A DNA stretch of 64,000 bases from Salinisphaera sp. LB1 (GTDB lineage Bacteria > Pseudomonadota > Gammaproteobacteria > Nevskiales > Salinisphaeraceae), in NCBI RefSeq assembly GCF_003177035.1, contig NZ_CP029488.1, positions 3,540,501 to 3,604,500 on the forward strand. Reading direction: 5' to 3'. Shown here one piece after another: positions 46,040-57,633 of the stretch (position 1 is its first letter; each line of letters starts with the position of its first letter). Made by a program: the position numbers and the translations under genes. The notes under the pieces were generated by a model. That model was given only the letters and a program-made list of their open reading frames with translations, was not told the DNA's origin and searched no databases.

Positions 46040-47128
46040 ATGAGCACACGCCCCGCGCCATCACGGATTACGCCGCTGATCGAGCCGCGCAGTCTATCGT
46101 ATCGCAGCGGTGGCTGGCAGCAGGCCATGCGTGACGCCATCACCGACGTCGATACGCTGTTTGCCGAACTCGACCTGCCGGCCGAGTACAAGCCCGCGGC
46201 CCGACGTGCCGCCGCTCTGTTCGATCTACGCGTACCGCGCGGCTATGTCGCGCGCATGCGCCGCGGCGACATCGCCGACCCCCTGCTGCGCCAGGTTCTG
46301 CCGCTGCACGCCGAGTGCCACGATCCGCCCGGTTTCGTCGACGATGCGGTGGGCGACAATTCGAGCGCCGTCGGCGATGGGCTGCTGCACAAATACCACG
46401 GCCGGGCGCTGCTGGTGACCACCGGCGCCTGTGCCGTGCATTGCCGCTATTGCTTTCGCCGGCACTTCGATTACAGCGCCCAACATGCGGGCGGCTCGCA
46501 TACCGAGGCCGCGCTGGCGCGCATCGCCGCGGACCCGAGCATTACCGAAGTGATCCTGTCAGGCGGCGATCCGCTATCGCTGTCGAATGCGCGGCTGGAC
46601 GCACTCGGGGCGCGACTGGATGCCATCGACCATGTCCGGCGACTACGCATACATACGCGCACACCCGTTGTGCTGCCCGAACGCGTGGATGACGGGCTGC
46701 TCGCATGGTTCGCCGCACGCCGCGCGCGAACGGTGGTCGTGTTGCACGTCAATCACGCGGCTGAACTTTCCTTCGACGTTGCCGATATAGCTCGTGCGAT
46801 CGCGGGAACCGGCGCCGTACCGCTCAATCAGGCCGTGTTGCTCGCCGGCGTCAACGACGACGCCGACACGCTCGCGGATTTGAGTCTCGCGCTCTTCGAT
46901 GCCGGTGTTATGCCCTATTATCTGCATCTGCTTGATCGCGTTCGCGGTACCCATCATTTCGAGGTACCGGAAGCGCGTGCGGTCGTCTTGATGCAGGCGC
47001 TTGCCGCACGCTTGCCGGGCTATCTGGTACCGAAGCTGGCGCGCGAGGGCCCGGGTGACGATGCCAAGAGCGTACTTGGCGTGCCGGCGCGGGCACGGCA
47101 TGCTGGTTTGAGGGGACAAGGGGACTGA
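46040..47128 (+). CDS. epmB: EF-P-Lys34 lysine 2,3-aminomutase EpmB
   Basis: Radical-SAM, PLP-dependent enzyme making (R)-beta-lysine for EF-P; 362 aa. The cluster motif is at Cys131, Cys135 and Cys138 (CAVHCRYCFRR). EVILSGGDPLSLSNARLDAL and RIHTRTPVVLPERV are family motifs, and the PLP region is near the C-terminus (LPGYLVPKLAREGPG). A TATACT element ends 9 bases before the ATG, so the mRNA may be nearly leaderless (inference). It is divergent from efp-epmA and followed after 5 bp by the FimX-like gene. Confidence 0.95.
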   Translation: MSTRPAPSRITPLIEPRSLSYRSGGWQQAMRDAITDVDTLFAELDLPAEYKPAARRAAALFDLRVPRGYVARMRRGDIADPLLRQVLPLHAECHDPPGFVDDAVGDNSSAVGDGLLHKYHGRALLVTTGACAVHCRYCFRRHFDYSAQHAGGSHTEAALARIAADPSITEVILSGGDPLSLSNARLDALGARLDAIDHVRRLRIHTRTPVVLPERVDDGLLAWFAARRARTVVVLHVNHAAELSFDVADIARAIAGTGAVPLNQAVLLAGVNDDADTLADLSLALFDAGVMPYYLHLLDRVRGTHHFEVPEARAVVLMQALAARLPGYLVPKLAREGPGDDAKSVLGVPARARHAGLRGQGD

Positions 47129-47133
47129 TACCG

Positions 47134-49188
47134 ATGGCTATTGCCGACGCAACCAACGCACATCGATCGAATGCAAGCAACGACAGCGCCAACGCCAATG
47201 CACTGATCGCCGTGATTGGCGACGATGACGCCACCAGCCGGCGATTGGCCGCTCGCCTGCAGACGCTGTCGCCCCGGGATTGGGCGACCCAACGGTTTGA
47301 TGACTTCGATACGGCCGCCAGCCAGGCGCATCCGCCGCTGGCCCTGCTCGCCCTGGTCTGCCGCGACGGCGACCGCTTCGATACCGCGACGCTGATTCGG
47401 CGTGTGGAAGGCGCCGGCAGCGTCCCTCTGCTGGTGGCGGGCACCGAAGTGCGTCTGCCGCCCCGCGGCGCCTGTGTGCGCGCCGGCGTCTGTCAGCGCA
47501 TCGATATCGACGAGGATGCGGAATTGATCGACGCCCGGCTGTCGCGCGCTCTGGATCTGGCCATCGACCGACGCCGCCTGGCCGAGCTCGAGCAACAGAG
47601 CGAGGGCGCGAGAGCCCGCCTCGACGGAGGCACACTCGTCGGGGCGACGCCCCATTTCGCCGACCTGATCGGGGCCGAGTCCGCCGCGGCCATCAACGGG
47701 CAGGCGCTCGGCAGCTGGCTGTCCAAGACCGACGCGGCGCGCCTGTCCGCCGCCCAGGCGCGCCTGAACGACCCCGACCGGCCAGCCGGTCGCGGCGTGA
47801 TCCTGCGCCGGGCCAGCGCTGGTGCCACGCATCCGCTGTCCGCGCATCTGTATACCGGCACCGACCGCAGCCAGTGGCTGTCGCTGGCACCGATCGAAAC
47901 GACCAGCATGCCGGTTCTGGGCGCGACCCCCATTGCCGACGCGCGCATGGCCCTGCATCGACACCTGGCCAGCATCAGCCGCTGGTCCGACAGCGGCCGC
48001 CTGCGCGGCCTCGTGTTCGTGGCGGTCGACGGCGTGCCGGCACTGCAACAGCAATTCGGCCTGGCGAGCACCGATGAATTGCTCGAGGAGGTCAGCCTGT
48101 TCCTGATCGACAATCTGGCCGATGCCGATCGCTGCTTCCGCTTCGCCGTGGGCGAATACGTCCTGTCGATCGAACGCGGGGCCCCGGCCGATGTTTCGGC
48201 CATGGCGGAAACCCTGGTACGCACCATCGGCGACACCGAGTTCGGCGGTCATCATCGCTCGGTGCATGTCACGGCCAGCGTGTCCGCGATCATGCTCGGG
48301 GCGGAATCCACCGCCAACGATCGTCGGCTGCAGCAACTGGTCGACACTGGATATCGCCTGCGGGAAACGGGCGGCGATGCGTTTCGCGAGTGCGAAGGCG
48401 ATCCGATGGCCGACGCACAGGCTGGCTCCGACGCCTGGCAGAGCCGGCTGGAACAGGCGCTCGTCTCGGATCGTTTCCGGCTGGCATTCCAGACCGTGAC
48501 CAGCCTGGCCGGCGACCAGCGTCGCTACTACGACGTGCTGCTGCGCTACGTCGACGATCACGACGGCATGATCATGCCCGCCAACTTCCTGCCGGCCGCC
48601 GAGCAGGCGGGCCTGATGCCCGAGATCGATCGCTGGGTGACCCGGCGCGCGGCGCGCGTGATCGCCGAACAGGCCGCCCGCGATGTCGAACTCGCACTGT
48701 TCGTCAAATTGTCGAGCGCTACGCTCGACAGCGCGCAGACATTCATCCAGTGGCTGGCCGAGGACGAGGCCATGGCCGCGATCGATCACCAGCAGATCAT
48801 ATTCTGCGTGCGTGAAGCGGACGCGCGTTCACACGTGGCCGCGACGCGTCGCCTGGCCGCCGAACTCGATCGCCAGACTTATCGTTTTGCCCTGACGCAT
48901 TTTGGCGAGTCGAGCAGCCATGCGGCGATGCTCGAAAACCTCACGCTGTCGTTCATCAAACTGGCGCCGGCGTTTGCGCGCCAGCTGGCGGAGCAGAACA
49001 GCGAGAATGGGCGCCTGCAGAGGGTGGTCGATTTCGCCCGTGAGCACGGGGTGCCGCTCATCGCCGAGCATATCGAGGATGCCGCCAGCATGGCGCGCCT
49101 GTGGCAGGCCGGCGTCAATTACGTCCAGGGCCACTTCATTCAGGAGCCGGACCCGGCGGCGCTCCAGCACGGCGAAACCATCGGCTGA
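47134..49188 (+). CDS. FimX-like degenerate REC-PAS-GGDEF-EAL c-di-GMP effector
   Basis: 684 aa. The N-terminal region (about 23-150) looks like a decayed receiver (LIAVIGDDDATSRRLAARLQ), then a PAS-like part (about 160-255), a GGDEF-fold domain (about 285-425) with FAVGEYV where GG(D/E)EF should be (around 338), and an EAL-fold domain (about 435-680). The EAL motif is DVLLR at 467-471, and other catalytic acids are replaced (FVKLSS; FCVREADARSHV). The protein should therefore neither make nor degrade c-di-GMP but could bind it, as FimX does in type IV pilus control. It follows epmB by 5 bp. Confidence 0.82.
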   Translation: MAIADATNAHRSNASNDSANANALIAVIGDDDATSRRLAARLQTLSPRDWATQRFDDFDTAASQAHPPLALLALVCRDGDRFDTATLIRRVEGAGSVPLLVAGTEVRLPPRGACVRAGVCQRIDIDEDAELIDARLSRALDLAIDRRRLAELEQQSEGARARLDGGTLVGATPHFADLIGAESAAAINGQALGSWLSKTDAARLSAAQARLNDPDRPAGRGVILRRASAGATHPLSAHLYTGTDRSQWLSLAPIETTSMPVLGATPIADARMALHRHLASISRWSDSGRLRGLVFVAVDGVPALQQQFGLASTDELLEEVSLFLIDNLADADRCFRFAVGEYVLSIERGAPADVSAMAETLVRTIGDTEFGGHHRSVHVTASVSAIMLGAESTANDRRLQQLVDTGYRLRETGGDAFRECEGDPMADAQAGSDAWQSRLEQALVSDRFRLAFQTVTSLAGDQRRYYDVLLRYVDDHDGMIMPANFLPAAEQAGLMPEIDRWVTRRAARVIAEQAARDVELALFVKLSSATLDSAQTFIQWLAEDEAMAAIDHQQIIFCVREADARSHVAATRRLAAELDRQTYRFALTHFGESSSHAAMLENLTLSFIKLAPAFARQLAEQNSENGRLQRVVDFAREHGVPLIAEHIEDAASMARLWQAGVNYVQGHFIQEPDPAALQHGETIG

Positions 49189-49202
49189 TCGCGCCTTCGG
49201 AC

Positions 49203-49225
49203 GCGTGGGCCGACCCGGCCCACGC
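49203..49225. terminator. GC hairpin between convergent fimX-like and parC genes
   Basis: Perfect 9-bp inverted repeat GCGTGGGCC / GGCCCACGC, loop GACCC, in the 58-bp gap between two convergent genes. No T tract on either side, so any termination would be weak or protein-assisted. Confidence 0.4.
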
Positions 49226-49246
49226 CCGGCATCGTCCCGGTCGTCC

Positions 49247-51469
49247 TCAGCCCTGGCGCGACAGGCGCTGGACCTGTGTGAAGCCACGCGGCAGGCGCTT
49301 GCCGCGCGAAGCGCGCGGGCCGCGATAGGCATCGCGCTCGGCGGGTTTGAGCGTCATGTGGCGCTTGCCGCTGTGGATCACCAATGTCTGGTCGCCGGAT
49401 ACCGCCTGAATCGCGATCACGGCCTCACCGGCCTTGAGCGCGATCAGCTTGTTGCCCTTGCCCTTGGCCAGCTGCGGCAGCTCCTCGAGCGACAGGCACA
49501 GCAACTGGCCGGCGGTGGTCACCACGCAGACCTCCGGGTCATCGCCCGCAACCGTCGTCGGCGCCAGCGCCGTCGCCCCCTTGCCCGGCGTGAGCGTGGC
49601 CTTGCCCGATTTTTGCCGGCTTGCCATATCCGCCAGTCGCGTGGCAAAGCCGTTACCGGCCGTCGACGCCAGCACGCAGACCAGATCCCCGTCGCCGATC
49701 GCCAGACCCACGAAGCGCGCCCCGTCGGCCGGCGACAGCGAGCCGGTGAGCGGCTCACCCTGGCCACGCGCCGACGGCAGCCTGTGCGCGGACAGACTGT
49801 AACTGCGGCCGGCCGAGTCGAGCACGATCAGCTTGTCGTTCGAGCGGCCCGCCGCATCGGCCAGATATTCGTCGCCGGTGCGATAATTCATGCCCATGGC
49901 GTCGACATCGTGGCCCTTGGCCGAACGGATCCAGCCCTCGCGCGACAACACCACCGTGATGTTCTCGCTGGGCACAAGATCCGCCTCCGACAGCGCCCTG
50001 GCCTGATGGCGTTCGACCAGCGCGCTGCGGCGATCGTCGCCGTACTGCTCGGCATCGGCGGCGAGTTCGTCGGCAATCAGCTGATTGAGTTTCGTCCTGG
50101 AGCCCAGCGTGGCCTCGAGATCGGCGCGCTCGGCCGCGAGCTCTTCCTGCTCGCCGCGGATCTTGAACTCCTCGAGCTTCATCAAGTGCCGCAGACGCAG
50201 GTTGAGGACCGCGTCCGCCTGCACGTCGGTGATCGCGAAGCGAGCCATCATCACCGGCTTGGGTTCATCCTCGGTGCGGATGATGTGAATCACGTCATCG
50301 ATGTTGAGATAAGCAACCAGCAGGCCTTCGAGAATATGCAGCCGGTCGGTGACCGCCTTCAGGCGATGTTCCAGGCGACGCGTGACCGTGGTCGTGCGAT
50401 AGGTCAGCCATTCGGACAACAGATCGCGCAGATTCTTGACCCGCGGCGCGCCGTCCAGCCCGATTACGTTGAGGTTGACGCGCACATTCTTCTCGAGCCC
50501 GGTGGTGGCGAACAGATGCGCCATCATCGCCTCGATGTCCACGCGGTTGCTGCGCGGCACGATCACCAGCCGGGTCGGATTCTCGTGATCGGATTCGTCG
50601 CGCAGATCCGAGACCATCGGCAGCTTCTTGGCCGTCATCTGCCCGGCGATCTGTTCCAGCACCTTGGCCCCCGAGGTCTGGTACGGCAGCTCGTTGATCA
50701 CGACTTCGCCGGATTCGATCGTGTACGTCGCGCGCACGCGCACCTGGCCGTTGCCGGTGGCATACATCTGGCGAATCTCGGCTGTCGGCGTGATGATCTC
50801 GGCGCCGGTCGGGAAATCCGGCGCCGGCATGTGCGCCATCAGCGCGTCGAGATCGGCATCCGGATTGTTCAGCAGATGGATCGTGGCCGCGGCGACCTCG
50901 CGGATGTTGTGCGGCGGGATATCCGTCGCCATGCCGACCGCGATCCCGGTGCCGCCATTCAGCAGCACATTCGGCAGCCGCGCCGGCAGCGTTTCCGGCT
51001 CGTCCAGCGTGCCGTCAAAGTTCGGCCGCCAGTCGACCGTGCCCTGGCCGAGCTCGGACAGCAACGTGGAGGCATAGGCGGTCAGGCGCGATTCGGTATA
51101 GCGCATGGCCGCGAACGACTTGGGATCGTCCGCCGTGCCCCAGTTGCCCTGCCCGTCGACCAGCGGATAACGATAGGTGAACGGCTGGGCCATGATCACC
51201 ATGGCCTCGTAGCAGGCCGAGTCGCCGTGCGGATGGAACTTGCCGATCACGTCGCCGACCGTGCGCGCCGCTTTTTTCGGCTTGGACGCCGCCGACAGGC
51301 CGAGCTCGCTCATGGCATAGACGATGCGCCGCTGCACCGGCTTCAGGCCGTCGCCGACATGCGGCAAGGCTCGATCGAGGATGACGTACATCGCATAATC
51401 GAGATACGCCTTTTCGGCAAAGGCGTTGAGCGGTTGGCGCTCGCTCTCATGTTCGAAGGTTGTGGCCAT
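49247..51469 (-). CDS. parC: DNA topoisomerase IV subunit A
   Basis: Breakage-reunion subunit of the decatenase; 740 aa (E. coli 752). The catalytic Tyr is Tyr124 (AMRYTESRL). The quinolone-determining segment [10 protein letters not shown] carries Ser84 and Glu88, the susceptible state at the positions equivalent to E. coli Ser80 and Glu84. The C-terminal beta-pinwheel (about 490-740) is present with GKGNKLIAL. parE is about 1.8 kb away on the same strand with accessory genes in between. Confidence 0.96.
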   Translation of the reverse strand: MATTFEHESERQPLNAFAEKAYLDYAMYVILDRALPHVGDGLKPVQRRIVYAMSELGLSAASKPKKAARTVGDVIGKFHPHGDSACYEAMVIMAQPFTYRYPLVDGQGNWGTADDPKSFAAMRYTESRLTAYASTLLSELGQGTVDWRPNFDGTLDEPETLPARLPNVLLNGGTGIAVGMATDIPPHNIREVAAATIHLLNNPDADLDALMAHMPAPDFPTGAEIITPTAEIRQMYATGNGQVRVRATYTIESGEVVINELPYQTSGAKVLEQIAGQMTAKKLPMVSDLRDESDHENPTRLVIVPRSNRVDIEAMMAHLFATTGLEKNVRVNLNVIGLDGAPRVKNLRDLLSEWLTYRTTTVTRRLEHRLKAVTDRLHILEGLLVAYLNIDDVIHIIRTEDEPKPVMMARFAITDVQADAVLNLRLRHLMKLEEFKIRGEQEELAAERADLEATLGSRTKLNQLIADELAADAEQYGDDRRSALVERHQARALSEADLVPSENITVVLSREGWIRSAKGHDVDAMGMNYRTGDEYLADAAGRSNDKLIVLDSAGRSYSLSAHRLPSARGQGEPLTGSLSPADGARFVGLAIGDGDLVCVLASTAGNGFATRLADMASRQKSGKATLTPGKGATALAPTTVAGDDPEVCVVTTAGQLLCLSLEELPQLAKGKGNKLIALKAGEAVIAIQAVSGDQTLVIHSGKRHMTLKPAERDAYRGPRASRGKRLPRGFTQVQRLSRQG

Positions 51470-51629
51470 CGTGCCTCGCTGGCGGATTATTCCCGGGCGA
51501 CCGACGGTATGCCGGCCCTGGGGACAGTATCAGGCCGCAGAAAGGTACCCGCCCAACGACACGCACGGCAAGCCGGGATCGAACGTCAGCCGGTCCGGGG
51601 CAGCGCCCGAGCGACCTCGGCGGCACCGA

Positions 51630-51911
51630 TCACGGCCGTCGCGGTTTCCAGCATGCCCGGGATGATTGCGTTGCGAAGCTTCCGGATATTGCCCGATCGG
51701 TCTTATCGGCCAGACGTGCGACATGTTCCTTGCCGCTGCCGATTTGCCCGCAAATCAGAATGGGCACGCCGTAGCGCGCCGCCCGGGCGGCCAGATCGAG
51801 TGGCAACATACGGGCTCGGGGTTGCCGCCGCGCGATCGGCGCTCGCGCGCAATGAACCCATTTTCGGTCGTGGACCTCTGGGTCGTAAGCCTTGAGTACG
51901 GCTGCTTTCAT
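51630..51911 (-). pseudogene. Decayed fragment: dehydrogenase-like start joined to a sigma-54 regulator P-loop
   Basis: An open stretch with a good ribosome binding site (GGAGGAAAGG) and start MKAAVLKAYDPEV, typical of zinc alcohol dehydrogenases. About 40 residues later it reads ARAARYGVPILICGQIGSGKEHVARLA, which matches the Walker A region of AcoR/NtrC-type activators (GETGSGKE, here GQIGSGKE). It then loses similarity and ends. Both gene types neighbour each other in alcohol or acetoin loci, so this looks like a deletion scar of such a locus. The surrounding sequence (51470-51629, 51912-52195) has no intact gene; a further open stretch of 42 codons near 52053-52180 may be another remnant. 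Confidence 0.4.
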
Positions 51912-52195
51912 CGTGCGGATCCTTTCCTCCGGTTGTCTTGCCACAACAGGAGCAACGCACGTGCCGATATCGATGAGGCCTGTACGACTCTGTTTTTACA
52001 GTGAGTCGTAATAGAAACCGAGGCAATCGCTGTTCAGGTGAACACCGCGTCAGCGTTTACCACTGAACGGCTGGAGATCGCGCATCCGGGTCGGTCGCAA
52101 GCCCATAGGCACGCGGCGCGGCCACGCTGATCAAGGTTTGTTCAGGGGAGTCGGATAACCATCGCAGCGTTACTTCGACCGCACCCTTCCGCCGG

Positions 52196-52897
52196 CTACC
52201 AACGCTCTGCGAATGGCCGCAGGTCCAGTTCGAAGGTCCAGGCCGAGCGCGGTTGGCGGGTGATGTGATAGATCGACTCCGCGATGGCGTCCGGCTGCAG
52301 AAAGAAGTCGTCCGGTTTGTCCGGCATCCTTTCGCGGGTGCGCGGGATATCGATCACGCCATCGACAATGGCGATCGCCACATGGATGCCTTCCGGTCCG
52401 AGTTGTCGCGCCAGCGACTGGGCCAGGCTGTACTGGGCCGCCTTGGCCGCGGCAAAGCCGGCAAAGTTGGCGCCGCCCTTCTTGCTGGCGGTGGCCCCGG
52501 TGATCACGATATTCCCGCCGCCGGCGCTACGCATGCCGGTGAGCACCGCGCGTACGCAGTTGAACAGGCCGAACGCATTGCTGCGCCAGGCGGATTCGAA
52601 ATGCTCGGGGCCAATCTGATCGATATTGCCGAATACCGCGCCACCACCGTTATAGAGCAATGTGTCGACGGCTCCCAGGTCTTCGGCGATCGCCGTGAAC
52701 ACGCGCTCGACCTGTTCGCCGTCGCCCACATCGCAGGGATAAGCGACGGCACCGTCGATATTGTCCGCCAGTTCGTTGAGACGTTCGTCATTGCGCGCCA
52801 ACAGCGCAACCCGATAACCGGCGGCCGCGAACCGTTGCGCCAGCGCCCGGCCGTTGCCGGGTCCGGCACCGGGGATGACACACACGGGCTGGGTCAT
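52196..52897 (-). CDS. Short-chain dehydrogenase-like protein with Phe in place of catalytic Tyr
   Basis: 233 aa, SDR fold. The nucleotide loop is GAGPGNGRALAQRF near the N-terminus, and DVGDGEQVERVF and LYNGGGAVFGNI are SDR-like. The active-site segment reads GGANFAGFAAAKAAQYSLAQ: Lys152 is kept but the catalytic Tyr position (148) is Phe. Ser138 remains in TGATASKKG. An SDR subgroup with this Phe exists (from memory), so it may be a real but non-classical family, possibly binding NADP without normal reductase chemistry. It lies between a gene remnant and a MITE-like element, suggesting accessory DNA. Confidence 0.75.
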   Translation of the reverse strand: MTQPVCVIPGAGPGNGRALAQRFAAAGYRVALLARNDERLNELADNIDGAVAYPCDVGDGEQVERVFTAIAEDLGAVDTLLYNGGGAVFGNIDQIGPEHFESAWRSNAFGLFNCVRAVLTGMRSAGGGNIVITGATASKKGGANFAGFAAAKAAQYSLAQSLARQLGPEGIHVAIAIVDGVIDIPRTRERMPDKPDDFFLQPDAIAESIYHITRQPRSAWTFELDLRPFAERW

Positions 52898-52936
52898 GAC
52901 GCACTCCTGAGCAAAGCCGTTGATTTATTGTGTACT

Positions 52937-53205
52937 AGGGCCTGTTGCCGTTTCGTTCGAGTCCGCGCCAAGCGCTGTTTTGCGGCAAGACGAGGCGTAG
53001 CGAACGTGGCGTAGTCATTCTACGCGAGAGAGCTACAACGCTGGATTGCCGCAAAACAGCGCTTGTCCCTTCGGGTTGGGCCGCAAATCGCGCCCGGCGG
53101 CGTTACAAGTCTTGATCGTGGCACACCACGATCGGCGACTCGCGCCTTGCCGGACACGATTTGCGGTCTCCAACGCGGCACGTGTACGAAACGGCAACAG
53201 GCCCT
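52937..53205. mobile_element. MITE-like 269-bp element with perfect 20-bp terminal inverted repeats
   Basis: Ends AGGGCCTGTTGCCGTTTCGT (52937-52956) and its exact reverse complement (53186-53205). Inside is a second perfect 20-bp inverted pair (52969-52988 and 53046-53065), and within its loop a small GCGTAG / CTACGC hairpin. A perfect 8-bp palindrome with CACA loop lies at 53114-53133. No ORF encodes a transposase, so it is a non-autonomous element or a highly structured dispersed repeat. No target duplication is evident at the edges. It fills the 338-bp gap between the SDR start and the parE stop, ending 30 bp from parE. Confidence 0.78.
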
Positions 53206-53235
53206 GACATCCCCGGACATCGTGGGTCGAGTTTT

Positions 53236-55290
<2,055 letters not shown>

Positions 55291-55292
55291 TC

Positions 55293-55589
55293 ATGAGTAA
55301 AGCCAAATCCGATAACGCGGCAACCGCCGAAGCCGACACGACCGACGCCCCGCCGCTGGCGGCCTTCGAGAGTTCGGTCGCGGAACTGGAGTCGCTGGTC
55401 GAGTCGCTTGAGGCCGGCGATATCAGCCTCGAACAGGCCCTGGCCAAGTTCGAGCGCGGTGTCACGCTCGCGCGCCAGTGCCAGACCATGCTCAAGAGCG
55501 CGGAACTGCGGGTCGATCAACTGGTCGGCCAGGCGCCGGACGAGCATACCGAACCGTTCACCGGCCCCGCCGAAGACGCCGTCGACTGA
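55293..55589 (+). CDS. xseB: Exodeoxyribonuclease VII small subunit
   Basis: 98 aa. Small subunit of ExoVII, which works with XseA on single-stranded DNA. The family core AAFESSVAELESLVESLEAGDISLEQALAKFERGVTLARQCQTML is clear (two helices). The ATG at 55293 (MSKAKSDN) gives the normal length; an in-frame ATG at 55215 would add 26 unrelated residues. It is usually followed by ispA and dxs, but here a convergent regulator gene follows at once. Confidence 0.93.
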   Translation: MSKAKSDNAATAEADTTDAPPLAAFESSVAELESLVESLEAGDISLEQALAKFERGVTLARQCQTMLKSAELRVDQLVGQAPDEHTEPFTGPAEDAVD

Positions 55590-55612
55590 ACCGCTCGGCG
55601 CCGGGCGATACA

Positions 55613-56680
55613 TCACTGCAGTATGCGGTCGGAGTGCGATGCGGGCGTGGGCCGGATGTCATCGCGAGCCTGAAACAGGCGCACACCAGCCTTGCCTTCA
55701 TGCTTGACGCGATACAAGGCGGAATCGGCATTGTGCATGAGTTCGTCGGCGTCGCCACCGTGCTCGGGGTAAAAGGCAATGCCCAGACTCGCGCTGATTG
55801 CGACATCGATTTCCCCGGTTGATGTGGGCACCGCGATGGGCGCCGAAAGGGCGTCGAGCAGGTCGCGACAACGGGCCAGACACGACGGCTCGGATTCGAC
55901 GTCCTCGATCAGGAGGGCGAACTCGTCACCGCCGAAGCGCGCGGCCGTGTCGACATCCTGCAGCGTCTGCTCGAGCCGGCGCGCCACGTGCTCGAGCACG
56001 ACATCGCCCGCGCGATGGCCGTAGGCATCGTTGACCGGCTTGAAGCCGTCCAGATCCATGTAGCCGATCGCGAAACGCCCGGACCGACGGCGCGCGCGTT
56101 TGGTCATGCTGCTCAAGCGATCCACGAACAACAGGCGGTTGGGCAGCCCTGTGAGCGCGTCGTGCGTGGCCAGATGCTGGGCGCGCGCCTCGGCGCGGCG
56201 CCGGATGTCGATCTCGCCACGGAGTTGGGTGTTCACCGCGTCCAGTTCGTCGCGCGCGCGCCGCAGCGCCCGGCGGCTGTCGTACAGCTCGACGAAATTA
56301 CAGACCTTGGCCTGCAACAGGCGTTCGTCGATCGGTTTCGTGATGTAGTCCACGGCGCCCAGGCGATAGCCCTTGAGGCGATCCATGTCGTCGCTCGAAT
56401 CCGCGGTGACGAAGATTACGGCCGTATCGCGTGTGGATTGTTCCCCGTTGAGCAGTTCCGCGACTTCCATGCCGTCCATGCCGGGCATCTGCACATCGAG
56501 CAGGATCAAGGCGAACTCGTGATCCAGGCAGGCGGCGAGCGCATCGTTGCCGCTGCCGGCCTCGATCACGCTCACGTCGAGGTGCTTGAGCACCCGGCGC
56601 ATGGCCACGCGGTTGGCATACAGATCGTCGACCACGAGAACCTTGGAGGCCGGCTGATCGCTGTGCTCGGGGTCAGACAT
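55613..56680 (-). CDS. Response regulator with GGDEF diguanylate cyclase domain
   Basis: 355 aa. The receiver domain (about 10-125) has the phospho-acceptor in ALILLDVQMPGMDG, followed by a coiled-coil (SRRALRRARDELDAVNTQLRGEIDIRRRAEARA) and a GGDEF domain (about 175-335) with the intact signature RFGGDEFALLIEDVES. It is therefore a likely active c-di-GMP synthase switched by phosphorylation. No inhibitory RxxD site is evident just before GGDEF. The ATG at 56680 has GGAGG upstream. It lies downstream of cheR and the hybrid kinase on the same strand, so that kinase is the likely partner. Confidence 0.88.
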   Translation of the reverse strand: MSDPEHSDQPASKVLVVDDLYANRVAMRRVLKHLDVSVIEAGSGNDALAACLDHEFALILLDVQMPGMDGMEVAELLNGEQSTRDTAVIFVTADSSDDMDRLKGYRLGAVDYITKPIDERLLQAKVCNFVELYDSRRALRRARDELDAVNTQLRGEIDIRRRAEARAQHLATHDALTGLPNRLLFVDRLSSMTKRARRRSGRFAIGYMDLDGFKPVNDAYGHRAGDVVLEHVARRLEQTLQDVDTAARFGGDEFALLIEDVESEPSCLARCRDLLDALSAPIAVPTSTGEIDVAISASLGIAFYPEHGGDADELMHNADSALYRVKHEGKAGVRLFQARDDIRPTPASHSDRILQ

Positions 56681-56784
56681 AGGCGCGCTGCCTCCGGGCA
56701 GAGCCGGCACCGGTGCACGGCCATGCGACCGGCCCGGTCGCGCGCGGCGTCGAAACCGCCGCGCGGAGCGCCTGCACCGAGAGC

Positions 56785-57633
56785 TCAGGCTTCATGTGGC
56801 GGCCACGCCCGTTTGAGCCGGTAGATGCGATGAGTGTCACTGACGGCCTCGAAACAGGATGCGAGTGAAGAGAATTGCAACGTCTCCCGCGTGCCGAGCA
56901 CGAGATACCCGCCGCGCACGAGACTGTCGGCAAACAAGCGCAATACACGCTCCTTGAGCGCCTGTGAGAAATAGATCAGGACATTACGGCACATCACCAG
57001 GTGGGTTTCCGCAAAGACGCCGTCGGTCACGAGATTGTGATGCGCGAAGACCACGCGATCGCGCAGCGTCCGCCGCATCCGTATCAGATCATATCGGCTG
57101 CGGTAGTAATCCGCGAAATCGCCCCGGCCGCCCGCGCGATCGTAATTGGCGGCGAAGCCCGGGATACGCCGTGCCGCAAAAATGCCTTCCGCAGCCCGCG
57201 CCAGCGCCTGATCGTTGATATCCGTGGCATAGAAGCGACAACGCGACAGCAGACCGGCCTCCTCGGCCAGGATCGCGGTGGAATACACCTCCTCGCCCTG
57301 GGCGCAGCCGGCCTGCCAGATGTTCACCCGCGGATACGACGACAGCACCGGCAAGACCTGCTCGCGCAGCACGGCGAACACCGCCGGGTCCCGGAACATG
57401 TCCGAAACCGGCACCGACAGCCGCGCGATCACCTCGCCGAGCACGGCTGGCTCATAAATCAGTCGCGGAATCAGGTGCCCGATACCCGGCACGCCGAGAT
57501 CCGCTGCCAGCTGCTCGGCCCGACGCTTGAGCGAGGCGCGCGCATAGCCGGAAAAGTCGTAGCCATGGCAGGCATGCAAGGCGAGCACGAACAGATCGAG
57601 CGCGCGGTCTTCGGTGGCCACCGGATCGCTCAT
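56785..57633 (-). CDS. CheR-type protein-glutamate methyltransferase
   Basis: 282 aa. The N-terminal helical domain (SLKRRAEQLAADLGV) and the SAM domain (IWQAGCAQGEEVYSTAILAEEAG; FYATDINDQALARAAEGIF; DLVMCRNVLIYF-type motif as LVMCRNVLIYFSQALKERVL) match CheR. It starts by 4-bp overlap with the hybrid kinase, so this CheR probably serves that signalling complex, not a chemotaxis array. No CheB methylesterase, receptor, CheA or CheW is nearby. In similar clusters of other bacteria a cheB gene usually follows, and it is missing here (104 bp to the next gene). Confidence 0.88.
   Translation of the reverse strand: MSDPVATEDRALDLFVLALHACHGYDFSGYARASLKRRAEQLAADLGVPGIGHLIPRLIYEPAVLGEVIARLSVPVSDMFRDPAVFAVLREQVLPVLSSYPRVNIWQAGCAQGEEVYSTAILAEEAGLLSRCRFYATDINDQALARAAEGIFAARRIPGFAANYDRAGGRGDFADYYRSRYDLIRMRRTLRDRVVFAHHNLVTDGVFAETHLVMCRNVLIYFSQALKERVLRLFADSLVRGGYLVLGTRETLQFSSLASCFEAVSDTHRIYRLKRAWPPHEA

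Noticed and set aside
48902-51895. 997-codon plus-strand ORF opposite parC
   Set aside because: Starts inside the FimX-like gene in another frame and covers parC antisense; composition typical of shadow frames in GC-rich DNA.
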